Shown here one piece after another: positions 39,608 through 51,459 of a stretch of DNA of 60,927 nucleotides (position 1 is its first letter; every line of letters begins with the position of its first letter). A program made the position numbers and the translations under genes. This DNA is from CAYUST01 sp041908765 (GTDB lineage Bacteria; Patescibacteriota; Gracilibacteria; Absconditabacterales; Absconditicoccaceae). A model generated the notes under the pieces. It had not been told where the DNA came from. It did not search any database and saw only the letters and a program-made list of their open reading frames with translations. The stretch is taken from contig JAYREU010000064.1 in the NCBI GenBank assembly GCA_041908765.1, positions 1 through 60,927 of the forward strand, in the 5' to 3' direction.

Positions 39608-40591
39608 TTATTTATGTTTTGCATGCTTCTGCGGAGTATGGGTTGCTTGTTTGTGAAAGTAGTTACTGATCAAGTATGACAAAGGAGCAGCAAAGAAAAT
39701 AGAACTAAATGTTCCACCGATAATTCCAACTCCCATAGTAAAGGCGAAAAGACGGAGCACGCCCGTACCAAACATATACATAAAGAGAATCATCGCCAAG
39801 GTATTGAGCGACGTAGCAAGCGATCTTCTCATGGTTTGCCAAAGACTTGTTTCAAAGATATCTGCATAGGTCAACGTTCCTTTTTCTACTGCTTGTTTCT
39901 TTTCAATGAAATTTTCTCTTACTCTATCCAAAATAATAATCGTATCGTTGATACTATAGCCCATCACCGTCAATAACGCAATGATGAAGACAGCATCGAC
40001 TTGTACTGCATGATTGAACATCATCAAGATACCATATCCACCTGCTGCGCTCGCTACGTCGAAAAGCAACGTAAGTACGGTCACACCACCCAAAAGTGCA
40101 GGCGACACAAATGTTCTCATCTCAGAAAATGAGAACAAAATATAGATAGCAATCAGAATAAGTCCAAATCCAATCGCATATTTAGCTGATCTTTTCATAT
40201 ACTCTCCAATACTTGGTCCAATGACCGCAAGCTCCAAAATATCCTCTTTGCCAGAAATTGTTTGTGTGGAAATAAGCAGTTCCTCAACTGTACTAGTCAC
40301 CATTTCAATTTGTTCATCTCCAGAGAAAGACATTTGCACCAAGAGCGAACCGAAATTGTCCTTTTTACCTGCGCTAACCACAGCGTCGGTGACACCCTTT
40401 TGGGTAAGTGCTTGTTCAATACTCGTTATTGTGGATTGACTAATTTCTGGTGCAGATACTACCGTTCTCAAACCGCCCGTAAATTCAATAGACAATCTCA
40501 TATACGCAGAAAATACCCAAAAACAGAGTCCCATAATTACAAAACTCGTCAACACCCATGCACGTGCATGCTTAATAATAGGAAATCTCAT
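39608..40591 (-). CDS. secF: Protein translocase subunit SecF
   Basis: 327 residues from ATG 40591 (an earlier ATG at 40600 is possible through a TGA glycine) to TAA. Typical SecF: N-terminal helix, IEFTGG motif, periplasmic domain of about 110 residues, then five helices including VMGYSINDTIIILDRVRE and RSLATSLNTL. SecDF uses the proton motive force to help protein export. secD is not in the window. Confidence 0.93.
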   Translation of the reverse strand: MRFPIIKHARAWVLTSFVIMGLCFWVFSAYMRLSIEFTGGLRTVVSAPEISQSTITSIEQALTQKGVTDAVVSAGKKDNFGSLLVQMSFSGDEQIEMVTSTVEELLISTQTISGKEDILELAVIGPSIGEYMKRSAKYAIGFGLILIAIYILFSFSEMRTFVSPALLGGVTVLTLLFDVASAAGGYGILMMFNHAVQVDAVFIIALLTVMGYSINDTIIILDRVRENFIEKKQAVEKGTLTYADIFETSLWQTMRRSLATSLNTLAMILFMYMFGTGVLRLFAFTMGVGIIGGTFSSIFFAAPLSYLISNYFHKQATHTPQKHAKHK

Positions 40592-40689
40592 CACTCACAT
40601 CAAGAATAAATGAAAGCATAGTAGTCAAATACAAAAAGAATACAAGAGAGGGAGGGAGAAGTTGAGAGTGGAAGGTGGAAAGTGAACAT

Positions 40690-40803
40690 GGAAAAGTTGT
40701 TACTTCTGGTTTCTAGATTCTGGAGTCTAAAGTCTGTCTATCCTGACTGCCGTCAGGGCAGGCGACAGCTAGATCTCAGTTCTTACATCTTAATTCTCAA
40801 TTC
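40690..40803. repeat. TCTGGAGTC-type dispersed repeat
   Basis: TCTGGTTTCTAGATTCTGGA, then GTCTAAAGTCTG, an inner CTGACTGCCGTCAGGGCAGG hairpin, and a tail of TTCTTACATCTTAATTCTCA-type units. It is related to the element at 19330-19450. The tail reaches the stop codon of rnc. Confidence 0.6.
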
Positions 40804-41538
40804 TTACCTCTTAATTCACAATTCTCTCACTGCTTCTTGTGCAGCTAATTCCTGTGCCTTTTTCTTGCTAGGCGCAACTGCAGACGCGAATTGGTGTCCA
40901 TTACAAGCCACTGTTGTACGATAGGAAATAATGTTGCCACTTGGTTCCTGCTCTGCTATCTCATCCGTGTACGTCGGCAATGTTTGATATGTTTTTTGGC
41001 AATACTCTTGCAAGAGACTCTTGGAGCTTTTGGTTGGAAAAAGTGCGCCTTCCTGTAAATGAGGATAGACGGTACGCAAGACAAACGCCTGTGCTGACGC
41101 ATCTCCTGCGAGCAATGAAATCATACCAACCAATGCTTCGAAACAGTCTGCTAAGACCGCGTCTTTGGTGCGTCACCCTGACTTTTCTTCACCTCTTCCC
41201 AAGAAAATATGCTTGTCTAGTCCAATCTCTCTCGCCACGTTCGCTAAGGTTGATTCCTTTACCAAAAAAATCTTAGCCAACGTCAACTGTGCCTCGGACA
41301 GATCTCCGAAATCTTGAAATAATTGTTTACAAATAGTATGTCCGACTACCGCATCTCCATAAAACTCCAATCTTTCATTGTCCGGCAAAGCAGGGACAAT
41401 ATCTGCAGCGAATGATTTGTGCACAAAAGCCTGGAGGAGCACCTCCTCATCTACTGGTACAGAAAAAAATACACCCAACTGCTCTAGGTAAGTAATGAGG
41501 TCTGATAAACGCTCGGTTACACTCTGCGGATAGGTCAT
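40804..41538 (-). CDS. rnc: Ribonuclease III
   Basis: 244 residues, ATG 41538 to TAA 40804-40806, two TGA glycines; the second adds only GIKR, encoded by the tail of a repeat. Signature NERLEFYGDAVVG, the catalytic segment DCFEALVG, and a C-terminal double-stranded RNA-binding domain with AVAPSKKKAQELAAQ. It cuts double-stranded RNA in rRNA maturation. In the same run as nusB. Confidence 0.93.
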
Positions 41539-41566
41539 GAAAATGGCTTAAATTAGACAAGAAAAA

Positions 41567-42109
41567 TTATTGCGGGTCTACAGAAGAAAGTAACTTGTGT
41601 CAAATACCATTAATGAGTTTTCAGCTGGCATCGTCGCCATATCTTTTGGCGAGTTCTATCATCTCATTGAGGACAACTTCTTTGGGGGTTTTGAGACGGA
41701 CGTATTCGATATATCATAGTACGAATACTACTCTATCCATGATATCCATGTCGTCATACGAAAAAGAGACCGTATGCTCATTTACTTTGGTACGAACCGT
41801 AGGTTCATAATCAAGAAAATAAGGAGCGACCTCCTGAATATAGGCAAAATCTATTTCTTCAGATTCAATTTTGCGAAAATATTGATCAATAATATAACTA
41901 ATCTCGCGATCTACATCGCCGAAATAATCGCTCGCCAAGACAGCTCTCATATCCACTGCTTCTTGTCCTTCATCAAGTTTTACTATTTTATCTAGTTTAT
42001 CAATTTCGACGAGAAGTGCTTCTTTGTCTTGGATAGTTTGCCAAAAATAACGCTGATAAAAGTAGACCAACACGATTTTTCTTGCGTAAATTCTTGCTTT
42101 AATGTTCAT
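41567..42109 (-). CDS. nusB: Transcription antitermination factor NusB
   Basis: 180 residues, ATG 42109 to TAA 41567-41569, three TGA glycines near the end. The C-terminal helices DRVVFVLGYIEYVRL, TPKEVVLNEMIELAKRYG and SGKLINGIGHKLL carry the NusB pattern. The N-terminal ARKIVLVYFYQR fits its first helix. It acts with NusE/S10 on boxA of rRNA transcripts. It lies between L32 and RNase III. Confidence 0.85.
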
Positions 42110-42164
42110 CTATCCGGACATGCGACATGGTAAAAAACATCCCCTCAGGGCATGACCAAACATG

Positions 42165-42389
42165 TTATGCTTCCAAAAGAGCTGTTTTCTTGCCTTTGAT
42201 AGTCACAATTTGTTTGCCTTTGTACCAACCACAATGTCCACATACTCTATGCGCAGGTGTGTATTTGGCACAATGTGCACATTTGACGAGCGAAAGGTTT
42301 TCGTGGAGTCTCTTCATTTCTTTGGACATCCACATATGCTTTTGCTGACGTTTTTTGGCAATCGATCTTTTCTTTCTTGGACCAATCAT
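42165..42389 (-). CDS. rpmF: Ribosomal protein L32
   Basis: 74 residues from ATG 42389 to TAA. Starts MIGPRKKRSIAKKRQQKH, then a zinc ribbon with CAHC (near residue 36) and CGHC (near 50), and GWYKGKQIV. This is the zinc-binding form of bL32. No TGA codon. Confidence 0.9.
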   Translation of the reverse strand: MIGPRKKRSIAKKRQQKHMWMSKEMKRLHENLSLVKCAHCAKYTPAHRVCGHCGWYKGKQIVTIKGKKTALLEA

Positions 42390-42431
42390 TTCACAAAACA
42401 AAAAGGATAAAGCTGAACGAGGGATAGTATA

Positions 42432-42980
42432 CTATGCTGCTGCCTTTTTCGCTGCAGGTTTTTTTGCTGTCGCTGGTTTCTCTGCCTTGGGCGCTGGGGC
42501 TTTCTTAGCTGCTGCTGGTTTCTCTGCCTTGGGTGCTGCGGCTTTCTTAGCTACTGCTGGTTTCTCGGCTTTGGGTGCTGCGGTTTTTTTAGCTACTGGG
42601 GCCTTGGGTGCTTGTGCCTTTGGTACTTTGACTTTTTTGACTTTAGGCTGAGCCACCTTTGCCTTGAGAGCAGCTTTTTCAGCGTTCTTTTGGGCAATAA
42701 GCTCTGCACTCAAAATATCAACTACCGTCTCCAAATAGACACGTCCGTCATATTTGGTCATTTTCTTTTTTCTAAAGAACACAATACCATCAGTCATAGC
42801 ATGCAACGTGAAATCCTTGCCCTTGTAGACATTGACGCCTGCTTGATATTTGTCGCCTTTTTGTCTAATGATAATATTGCCCGCGCTAGCAGTTTGTCCA
42901 GCAAATAACTTCACCCCACGGTATTTGGGTTGGGAGTCTTTGAGGTTTTCTGAACTACCGGCGGCTTTTTTGTGAGCCAT
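42432..42980 (-). CDS. rpmA: Ribosomal protein L27 with long Lys/Ala/Pro tail
   Basis: 182 residues, ATG 42980 to TAG. Residues 1-87 are normal bL27 (MAHKKAAGSS, YRGVKLFAGQ, GNIIIRQKG, DGIVFF). The next 95 residues are a low-complexity basic tail with repeats of the type APKAEKPAxAKK, about doubling the usual length. The tail resembles the N-terminal extension of RpoB. It could bind rRNA or nucleic acid non-specifically; unknown. Confidence 0.92.
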   Translation of the reverse strand: MAHKKAAGSSENLKDSQPKYRGVKLFAGQTASAGNIIIRQKGDKYQAGVNVYKGKDFTLHAMTDGIVFFRKKKMTKYDGRVYLETVVDILSAELIAQKNAEKAALKAKVAQPKVKKVKVPKAQAPKAPVAKKTAAPKAEKPAVAKKAAAPKAEKPAAAKKAPAPKAEKPATAKKPAAKKAAA

Positions 42981-43079
42981 GATTGAAACAAAAACATAAA
43001 AAAGATACACAATGTACTATTTTTCCTGGTATCAATGTTACCAATACTGATTTCGAGACAAAATGCAAGGTTTTTCCTT

Positions 43080-46000
43080 TTAGAGGCCTTCTTCTACCAT
43101 AGACAGGTCAGCGTCAGACTCCTCTACTTTGATTCCTCCTCTAAATATCTCTCCAATAGGCAATAATCTACCAATAATAACATTTGATTTGAGATCCAAT
43201 AATCTATCAATTGATCCTCTCGTAGAAGCTTCTACCATCACTCTAATAGTTTCCTGGAATGAGGCAGCGGACATCCAAGAGTCAGACTCCTTCGCCACTT
43301 GTGTCAGTCCAAGCGCCAATCTTTCTCCTTTGGCAGCTTGTTTACCTTCAGCTTCAAGCCCTTTATTGACCGCAACGAAGTCTTCAAATTTGACAATCGT
43401 CCCTGGGATGAAACTACTATTTCCTGTATCCTCGATAATCACCTTGGAGAACATCTGTTTGATAATAATTTCCATGTACTTATCGTTTACTGACTGCCCT
43501 TGAGAAGTATATACTCTCTTAATTTCTTTCACAATGTATCTTTGTGCTTCGAGAGCACCCACAGTGTTCATATATTCTGAGATATCCAACGATCCTGTAG
43601 AAATAACCTGTCCCTTGAATACTTCAGCACCTTCTTTGACTTTGAGTACCGTACCAATTGCCAATTTCTTTTTTGCTTTCTGAGTGGTACCGATGACGAT
43701 ATGATCCTTTTTCACTTCCATCACCTTTCCTTCCTCTTTGATTTTGAGTTTACTTCTTCCCTTGGTAGCATAGGCAGCTCCCTTAGCAAGTTCTTCACCC
43801 TTTCTCACTTCACACGTATAGCCATCTTTGATGATATAGGTTTGTGGAAGTGGTTCTGAGATAATTTCTATTTCCGTCTTCTTCGCAGACTCAATAATTT
43901 GCACTGTGCCATCAAATGGCACAACAATTGCTGGTTTCTTGGGATTTCTCACTTCGAATAATTCTTCAACTCTCTTGATACCCATTGTGATATCTCCTTC
44001 TGCTTGTGCAATACCTCCTGTATGGAACGTACGCATCGTCAACTGAGTACCTGGTTCACCAATTGATTGTGATGAGATGACACCAATAGGACAGCCCAAT
44101 TGTGCCTCCTCTCTTGTTGAAAGATCCATACCGAAACACTTCTGACATACACCACTGATAGTAGTACAAGTCAATGGACTTCTCACTGCTACCATATCTA
44201 CGCCACTATCCATAATCAAACGCAACATAGCTTTGTCAATCAAGGTATCTCTCGCTACCAAGACATTTCACTTGGTATCGACCAGGTCTTTCGCCAATGT
44301 TCTACCAAAGATCAATTCATCAAATTCTTCACCTCTCATATCCGCCTCATCCTTGGTAATGATGATAAAGTTTTCTGTCCCACACGAGACTTCTCTCACA
44401 ACCACTTCTTGTGATGCATCCACCAACCTTCTCGTCAAGTATCCTGACTCAGCTGTTCTCAACGCTGTATCTGCTTTACCTTTTCTCGCACCATGCGCAG
44501 AAATAAAGTATTCAATTGGGCTAAATCATTCGAGCAATGATGACTTAATAGGCAACTCAATAATCTCTCCAGAGGGAGATGAAACAAGTCCTTTCATACC
44601 TGCCATCTGTGTCATTTGTACCCGGTTACCTCTCGCTCATGAATCAATCAAGTTGTAGATATCATCTCCTGGTTTGTATGATTCTTTCACCAACTTTTCA
44701 ATTTCAGCTTTTGCTTCACTCCATTCAGTAATAATAATTCTGTGTTTCTCTTCGTCAGAAATAAATCCTTTGAACCAGAAGTTGTGAATTTCATTCACTC
44801 TTTCATTGGCAGCATGAAGAATTTCTCCTTTTGCTTCAGGGATAGTAAGATCGAAAATATTCATCGTCACTGCAGACTTGGTAGCAAACACAAATCCCCA
44901 ATCTTTGATATCATCAGCTACCTGTACTGTAGTTTGTCTACCATAGTGATCAAAGATTACATCGAGGATTTTCTTGAGACCTTTCTTCGTTACTTTTTCA
45001 TTTACATATCTTACTTTCTCGGGCAACAAGTGATTGAAGATTGCTCTTCCTACCGTGGTTTCGATAAACTTGTCTTCCCACTTGAGCAAGACCATATCTT
45101 TGATGTCGAGCAATGAAGCACGATATGCGGTCATAATAGCTTCGATAGAAGCGAATTTTCCTTGGATAGGAGTTTCTTTGGCTAATGAAGTCAGATAATA
45201 TACACCCAATACCATATCCTGTGAATGGGTAATTACTGGTTCACCCGAAGCTGGTTTGAGGACGTTTTGATCTGATGCAATCAGGTCTCTTGCTTCTGCT
45301 TGTGCTTCTTCTGACAATGGTAAATGAACCGCCATCTGATCTCCATCGAAGTCAGCATTGAACGCAGGCGTCACGAGCGGGTGAATTCTAATTGTTTTAC
45401 CTGGCATCAATTTGATCTTGAATGCCTGAATAGACAATCTATGCAACGTCGGTGCACGGTTGAGCAAAACATATTTATCTTGGATAACTTCTTCGAGAAT
45501 CTTGAGCGCGATAGGGCTTTGATCCTTGATTAACTTCTCAGCTTGTTTGGGGGTATGTGCAATTTTTCTTTCAATCAATTTCCCAATAATGAATGGCGTA
45601 AACATCTTCACTGCCACATACAAGGGTAAACCACACTCATTGAGTCTCAAATTTGGTCCAACCGTAATAACTGAACGCCCTGAGTAGTCCACTCTCTTAC
45701 CCAGCAAATTCTTTCTGAAGATACCTTCTTTACCAGAAAGCATATCAGTAAGAGACTTAAATATCTTAACACCAGCACCAAATTTACCAGCATTTGCTGT
45801 TTCTCCGACCAATAAGTTGTTGACTGCTTCCTGGAGCAATCTGATCTCATTTTTCTTAACTACATCAGGCATTCCTACCTGAATCATTTTCTTCAATCTC
45901 AAATTTCTCATCAGTACACGTCTATAGAACAAGTTGACGTCTGATGATGCAAATTTACCACCCTCGAGTTGGACGACTGGTCTTAAATCTGGTGGAATGA

Positions 46001-46925
46001 CCGGCAAATGGGTAAGTACCATAGCCTCAGGTTTGACGCCTGAGATATAGAGGTTAATCAAGAGTTTAAGTTTTTTGAAAGCTTTTCTTCTTTCCTCTCC
46101 TTTGATGCTTTGAAATGTAGAAAGAATAGTAACAATATCTTCTTCAATACGCACTTGTTTGAGCAAATGCAAAATAGCTTGTGATCCAGAAGCAAACGTA
46201 AATGCCCCTTCAAATTTATAGAAAATATTTCTGTAATCGCTTTCGAGAATAGTTCAACCAACTTTGAGATTAGACAAAATAGATTTAATTCTACTATATT
46301 CTTTTTCAAGTCCTGCTTTGTTGTCTGCATACATTTTTCTGAGCTCTTCTACCTGCACTGCAGCGTCCTTGGTAGACTTAGTTTTGGTGGTTTCGCTATG
46401 TCCTTTCTCCTGAGATTTTTTTTCTTGGTCATAAATTCTATCAAGTTCTTCTACCTTGGCATGATAGTCCTTGTCGAGAGTTTGGAGGACATTTTTCTTT
46501 TGTTGTTCATTGATATCAGTGACAATATATTTGACGAAGTATAGTACTTTTTCAATTTCATTGATAGAGAGATTGAGCAAGAGACCGATCCTAGAAGGCG
46601 TAGCCTTGATATACCAAACATGTACTACAGGAGCAGCAAGTTCGATATGTCCCATTCTTTCTCTTCTGACTCTCGACGTAGTGACTTCTACGCCACATCT
46701 TTCACATACGATACCCTTGTATCTGACTCCTTTATACTTGCCACATGAGCATTCGTAATTTTTCATAGGTCCAAAGATTGCCTCACAAAAAAGACCTTTC
46801 TGCTTTGGCTTCCCTGTTCTATAGTTGATCGTATCTGGCGATTCAACGCTACCAAACGACCAGCTCTTGATATCATCTGCTGATGCAAGGAGCACTTGTA
46901 ACCCATCGAAATACTTTTTGATCAT
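43080..46925 (-). CDS. rpoC: RNA polymerase subunit beta'
   Basis: 1281 residues from ATG 46925 (GTG 46952 possible) to TAA 43080-43082; at least three TGA glycines. The N-terminal zinc finger CSCGKYKG...CERCG, the catalytic NADFDGDQMAVH with the three Mg-binding Asp, the bridge/trigger region GEPGTQLTMRTFHTGG, and the second zinc site CTTISGVCQKC are all present. It starts 51 bases after the rpoB stop codon. Confidence 0.96.
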
Positions 46926-46975
46926 CGGTTGTGAAAGTAAGGGTAAATACACGTAACAATTTATCGCGATGACGA

Positions 46976-49900
46976 TTATTCGTCGATATCTCCATGTTCT
47001 CTAAGTTCTTCAACAACAGTATCCATCATTTCTTTCTTCTCCTCAACTTCATCGAAGTGAGTTCCTTTAGCAATTTCAACCTCTTCACGAGAGTCATCAC
47101 CACCTGTGATACCTTTGAGACCGAGCTTGATGATCTTATCTATCTTTTCAGCATGGAGTTTTTCAATATCTTCATTATTGAGTGGCATAATGTTTTGTCC
47201 CAAGCCTTTGAATAAGTAGACCACGAGATTGAATGACTCAGGCACACCAGATACCTTGATCTTGCCTCCTTTGATAATTGCTTCATACGTCTTGTTTCTA
47301 CCCGTTACATCATCTGACTTGACGGTCAACATTTCTTGGAGAGTGTACACTGCAGAGTATGCTTCGAGTGCCCATACCTCCATTTCTCCGAATCTCTGTC
47401 CACCTTCTCTTGCTTTACCACCGAGCGGTTGTTGGGTAATCAATGAGTAAGGACCGACAGATCTTGCATGAATTTTGTCTTCAACCATATGGATCAACTT
47501 GATGATGTGCATGTATCCGACGGTAACTCTATTGTTGTATGCTTGACCTGTTCTTCCATCGTAGACGACAGATTTTCCATCCACAGGATACTTAATCTCT
47601 GCTAGCATATTTCTAATATCTTCTACCCCAAATGAGGAGAACAACGGAACAGCAAACTTCATACCCAGCGCCTTAGCGATCAAGCCAAGCTGTGTTTCGA
47701 GTGTCTGTCCGATATTCATACGACCAATTACACCCAATGGATTGAGGACCACATCGACTGATCTACCATCAGCCGTATATGGCATATCTTCTTCGGGAAC
47801 TACTACAGAAATAATACCTTTGTTGCCATGTCTTCCTGCTAGTTTATCACCGACCTCGATCTTTCTCGTAGAAGCAACATATACTTTGATTTTCTTTCTC
47901 ACACCTGCAGTCAAATTATCTCCTTTTTTCGCATCCAAAATAACCATATCAATTACTTTTCCTTCACTACCCGCTGGCATGTACAAGGAAGTATCTTTGA
48001 AACTCTTGGATTTATCACCGAAGATCGCTTGAATCAACTTCTCCTCAGGAGAAAGTTCACCTTCACTCTTGGGCGAGATTTTACCAACGAGAATGTCACC
48101 ACCTTTGACGGTAGAACCAATTCTCACGATACCGTCATCGTCCAAGTTTTTGAGTTTCATCAAGGATACGCCAGGAATATCACTTGTGGTTTCTTCGGGT
48201 CAGAGCTTGGTATCAGCAACTTCAATCTCGAATTCATCGATATGAATAGAGGTAAGTTCGTCTTGTTTTACGAGTCTTTGAGAAATAACTACCGCATCCT
48301 CATAGTTGTATCCTTCCCAAGGCATAAATGCTACTTTGAGGTTTTTACCCAAAGAAATTTCACCATCAACTACTGATGGTCCCTCGATGAGTACTTTCCC
48401 TTTTTTCACTTTCTCTCAGATGGTCACTCTTGGCCATTGATGAATAACGGTTTTTTGATTTGATCTTTTGAAGGTCAAAATTTCATGTTCTTTGACACCT
48501 GATTTTGCGTATCTGATTTTCACTCTTTTGCCATCTACATAAATTACTTCACCATCTTCTTCGGCTTTGACAACCGCATAGGTCATCGCAGCGATGTCTC
48601 CTTCCAGTCCAGTTCCGACTAATGGCGCTTCAGGTTTGAGCAAAGGTGTTGCCTGACGTTGCATGTTGGTACCCATCGCAGCACGCACCGCATCATCATG
48701 ATCCACGAATGGAATCACTGACGTATTTGGACTGAAGATTTGTGAAGGATTGACGTCCACGTGAGTGATATCATTGACGTAGAAGATTTCCATATTGATG
48801 AAATGTCTCGCTGGGACACGCTTCATCATAATATTTCTATGTTCATCCAAAGTAATTGAAATATCTGCAACGATATATTTTTCGTCGTATTCTGGTGATA
48901 TATACTCTACTTCTTCTGAGACAAAAGGTCTCACTTTGATAGTAGATTGAGACTTACCAAAAGCAGCTTCAATTTCTTCTGCAGCTTTTTGGGTAATGTA
49001 CTCACCATCTTTGACAATTACTCTTCCCTTGGGAGTGGTAATAGCTTCATCTGCAATTTTGTTGATCAAACGAGCCGCAATAGGAGGTAATTCTTTAATC
49101 ACCTTCATAGCAGGAGTTTCCATAAATCCATACTCGTTGATTTTGCTATACAATGATTGGTATACTACCAGTCCAATGTTTTGACCTTCAGGTGTTTCAA
49201 TAGGACAAATTCTACCATAATGCGATTGATGTACATCACGCACCTCGAAGGTAGCAGTCTCTCTTTTGAGTCCTCAGGGTCAGAGGGCGGTAATTCTTCT
49301 TTTGTGTTCAATTTCAGCCAAAGGATTGATTTGGTCCAAGAATTGTGACAACTGAGAGGTTGCAAAGAAACTCTTGATTGAGTTATCAATGATCTTGAAG
49401 TTCGCCAAACTTGTGAGTTTAATTGGCTCCTCGAGATTGAGAACACTCAACTTACCTTTCACGCTTTTTACAAATTTTCTCATCACCGGTGAGAGATGCG
49501 CATACAACGTTTCTCCCATAGATCTAATACGTCTGTTCGCAAGATGATCAATATCATCATAGAAGAATCCTCTTTTTTTGTTCGCTAGATTGATCAAGTA
49601 TCTGAGAGACGCAATCAAATCTTGTGCATCAAATATTTGTGATTCAGGTTTCTTGATTTCTTTGTTAACACCTATTTTTACATTAATTTTGCGTCTAGCA
49701 ACCTGGCCCAAGAACATTCTATCTTGAGACAAAAAGATGGATTTGATGTAGTCCATAGCGCTGTCAGCGTCAATGATTTCACCGGGTCTCATCTTGTTGT
49801 AGATGTAGATAGCTGCATCTTGTGCGGAAGTAATTGTGTCTTTGTTGAGCGTATGCTGGATGAAGTCAAAATCTTCTTCATCTGTCAATCCATCAAACAA

Positions 49901-50902
49901 CGCTTTGATACTTTCATCTGTTTCGAACCCAAATACTCTCAAGAGGGAAGTAACCAAGAATTTTCTTGAGTTATTTACTCTCACGACAATAGTACCTGAT
50001 TTTTCAGTAAATACCTCTATCCAAGATCCTCTCTCTGGGATGATCTTGAACGACTGAGTCAAATTTCTCTTGTCGAAATTGAAGAAGATACCGTATGATC
50101 TGATAATCTGAGCAATTATTACTCTTTCAACACCATTGATCACATACGATCCCCACTTGGTCATCAAAGGCAAAATACCAATATTGATACGCTTGTTGAA
50201 TAATACTTTGTTGGTTTCACTATCTACCAGTTTCATTTTACCAGAAATAATCCCCCCATAGGTGAGTTCTTTTTTCTTGCAGGTATCAATTGGATCAATT
50301 GGATCTGAAACTTTGATTTCGTTGATAGTCAGCGCGAGTTTCTCACCAGCGATATCATAGACAGGATTGATATCATCAAACAATTTAGCTACATAGTGGT
50401 CGAGAAAAGCAGCATATCCTTGCTTTTGCGTGTCTAGTAGGTCTGGAAAATTAGCGAACTTCTTGGGTTGTGCCAAATAAGTTCTGCCCCATTTTTCACC
50501 AAACGTTGGGAAATTAGTAGGTATGATTGGTGCTTTGGGTTTTGCAACTACTGCGGGTCTTGCAACGACTTTCGAAGCAACTGCTTTTTTGGGAGTTACT
50601 TGTGCCTTTGGTGCTTGTGCCTTTGGTGCTACTTTAGCTACTGCCTTCTTGGCTGGAACAGCTTTCGCAACCACCTTCTTAGCTGGCACTGCTTTAGTAA
50701 CTACTTTTTTGGCTGGCGCCGACTTAGTAACTACCTTCTTAGCAGGAGCTGCTTTAGTAACCACTTTTTTGGCTGGCACTGCCTTAGCAACTGCTTTTTT
50801 AGCAGGAGCTGCTTTTTGAGGAGCCGAAGGTTTCTTAGCAACAATTTTGGCTTTGCTAGGGCTCTTTTTGGGTGGAATATTCTTTTTTACCATACCTGCC
50901 AT
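46976..50902 (-). CDS. rpoB: RNA polymerase subunit beta with repeat-rich N-terminal extension
   Basis: 1308 residues, ATG 50902 to TAA, at least three TGA glycines in the second half. The core begins near residue 130 (FPTFGEKWGR). It contains the HYGRICPIETPEGQNIGLV segment, RHGNKG near the active site, and GGKAREGGQRFGEMEVWA in the clamp region. Residues 1-128 are an unusual extension, including six decapeptides of the form AVPAKKVVTK (about 31-90). A terminator separates it from rpmH upstream. Confidence 0.96.
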
Positions 50903-50920
50903 ACGTTAAAGATAAAAGCA

Positions 50921-50946
50921 AAAAAGCCTACGAGCGTTTCGTAGGG
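50921..50946 (-). terminator. Terminator between rpmH and rpoB
   Basis: Minus strand: CCTACGA-AACG-CTCGTAGG followed by TTTTTT, 80 bases after the rpmH stop codon and 20 bases before rpoB. It may be partly read through or attenuating. Confidence 0.75.
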
Positions 50947-51026
50947 AAAACGATGAAACAAACACATGAGGAAATATGCATGAAGGAAGTGCACAGAACA
51001 TAAAGAATTCACCAGGAGTTGCAACA

Positions 51027-51182
51027 CTATTTCTTAGCAACTGTCAGTTGGTGTCTTCCCTTAGCTCTTCTTCTTGCCAGCACTCTCTTGCCGGTCTTGG
51101 TCTGCATTCTGATCAAGAATCCGTGAGTGGACAATCTCTTTTTCCATCTATACTTCCTGATTCTATTCAATTTTCCTGGCAT
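51027..51182 (-). CDS. rpmH: Ribosomal protein L34
   Basis: 51 residues, ATG 51182 to TAG 51027-51029, too short for most frame lists. Sequence MPGKLNRIRKYRWKKRLS, GFLIRMQTKTGKRVLARRRAKGR, LTVAKK fits bL34. It is an odd place for rpmH, which is normally next to rnpA and dnaA; here it closes the S6-S18 group. No TGA codon. Confidence 0.9.
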   Translation of the reverse strand: MPGKLNRIRKYRWKKRLSTHGFLIRMQTKTGKRVLARRRAKGRHQLTVAKK

Positions 51183-51218
51183 TGAACAAACAAGAAAAAT
51201 AAAACAATATGGGCGTTA

Positions 51219-51434
51219 CTACTTTTTGTATGGCATCAAGCCTAATTCTCTTGCTCTCAAAATCGCAGTTCTGATCATTTTTTGGTGTCTTACACTAATG
51301 TTACCGTATTTTCTTGGTTTAATTTTAGCAAATCTTGTCGTGTATCTTTTGAGAAGATCAACCGATTTCCAGTTAATCAAACCTACACGGTGTGCATTCG
51401 TGAAGAATGGCTTTTTGACAGTAAATATACCCAT
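51219..51434 (-). CDS. rpsR: Ribosomal protein S18
   Basis: 71 residues from ATG 51434 to TAG. bS18 motifs INWKSVDLLKRYTT, KIKPRKYGN, SVRHQKMIRTAILRAREL. 25 bases after rpsF, the usual partner. No single-strand-binding protein gene lies between them, unlike many bacteria. Confidence 0.93.
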   Translation of the reverse strand: MGIFTVKKPFFTNAHRVGLINWKSVDLLKRYTTRFAKIKPRKYGNISVRHQKMIRTAILRARELGLMPYKK

Positions 51435-51459
51435 GGTATGCAAGAAAAATAAAGGAAAA

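Noticed and set aside
50600..50815. CRISPR-like or satellite array at the rpoB start
   Set aside because: The 30-bp units are in frame and encode the decapeptide repeats of the RpoB extension.
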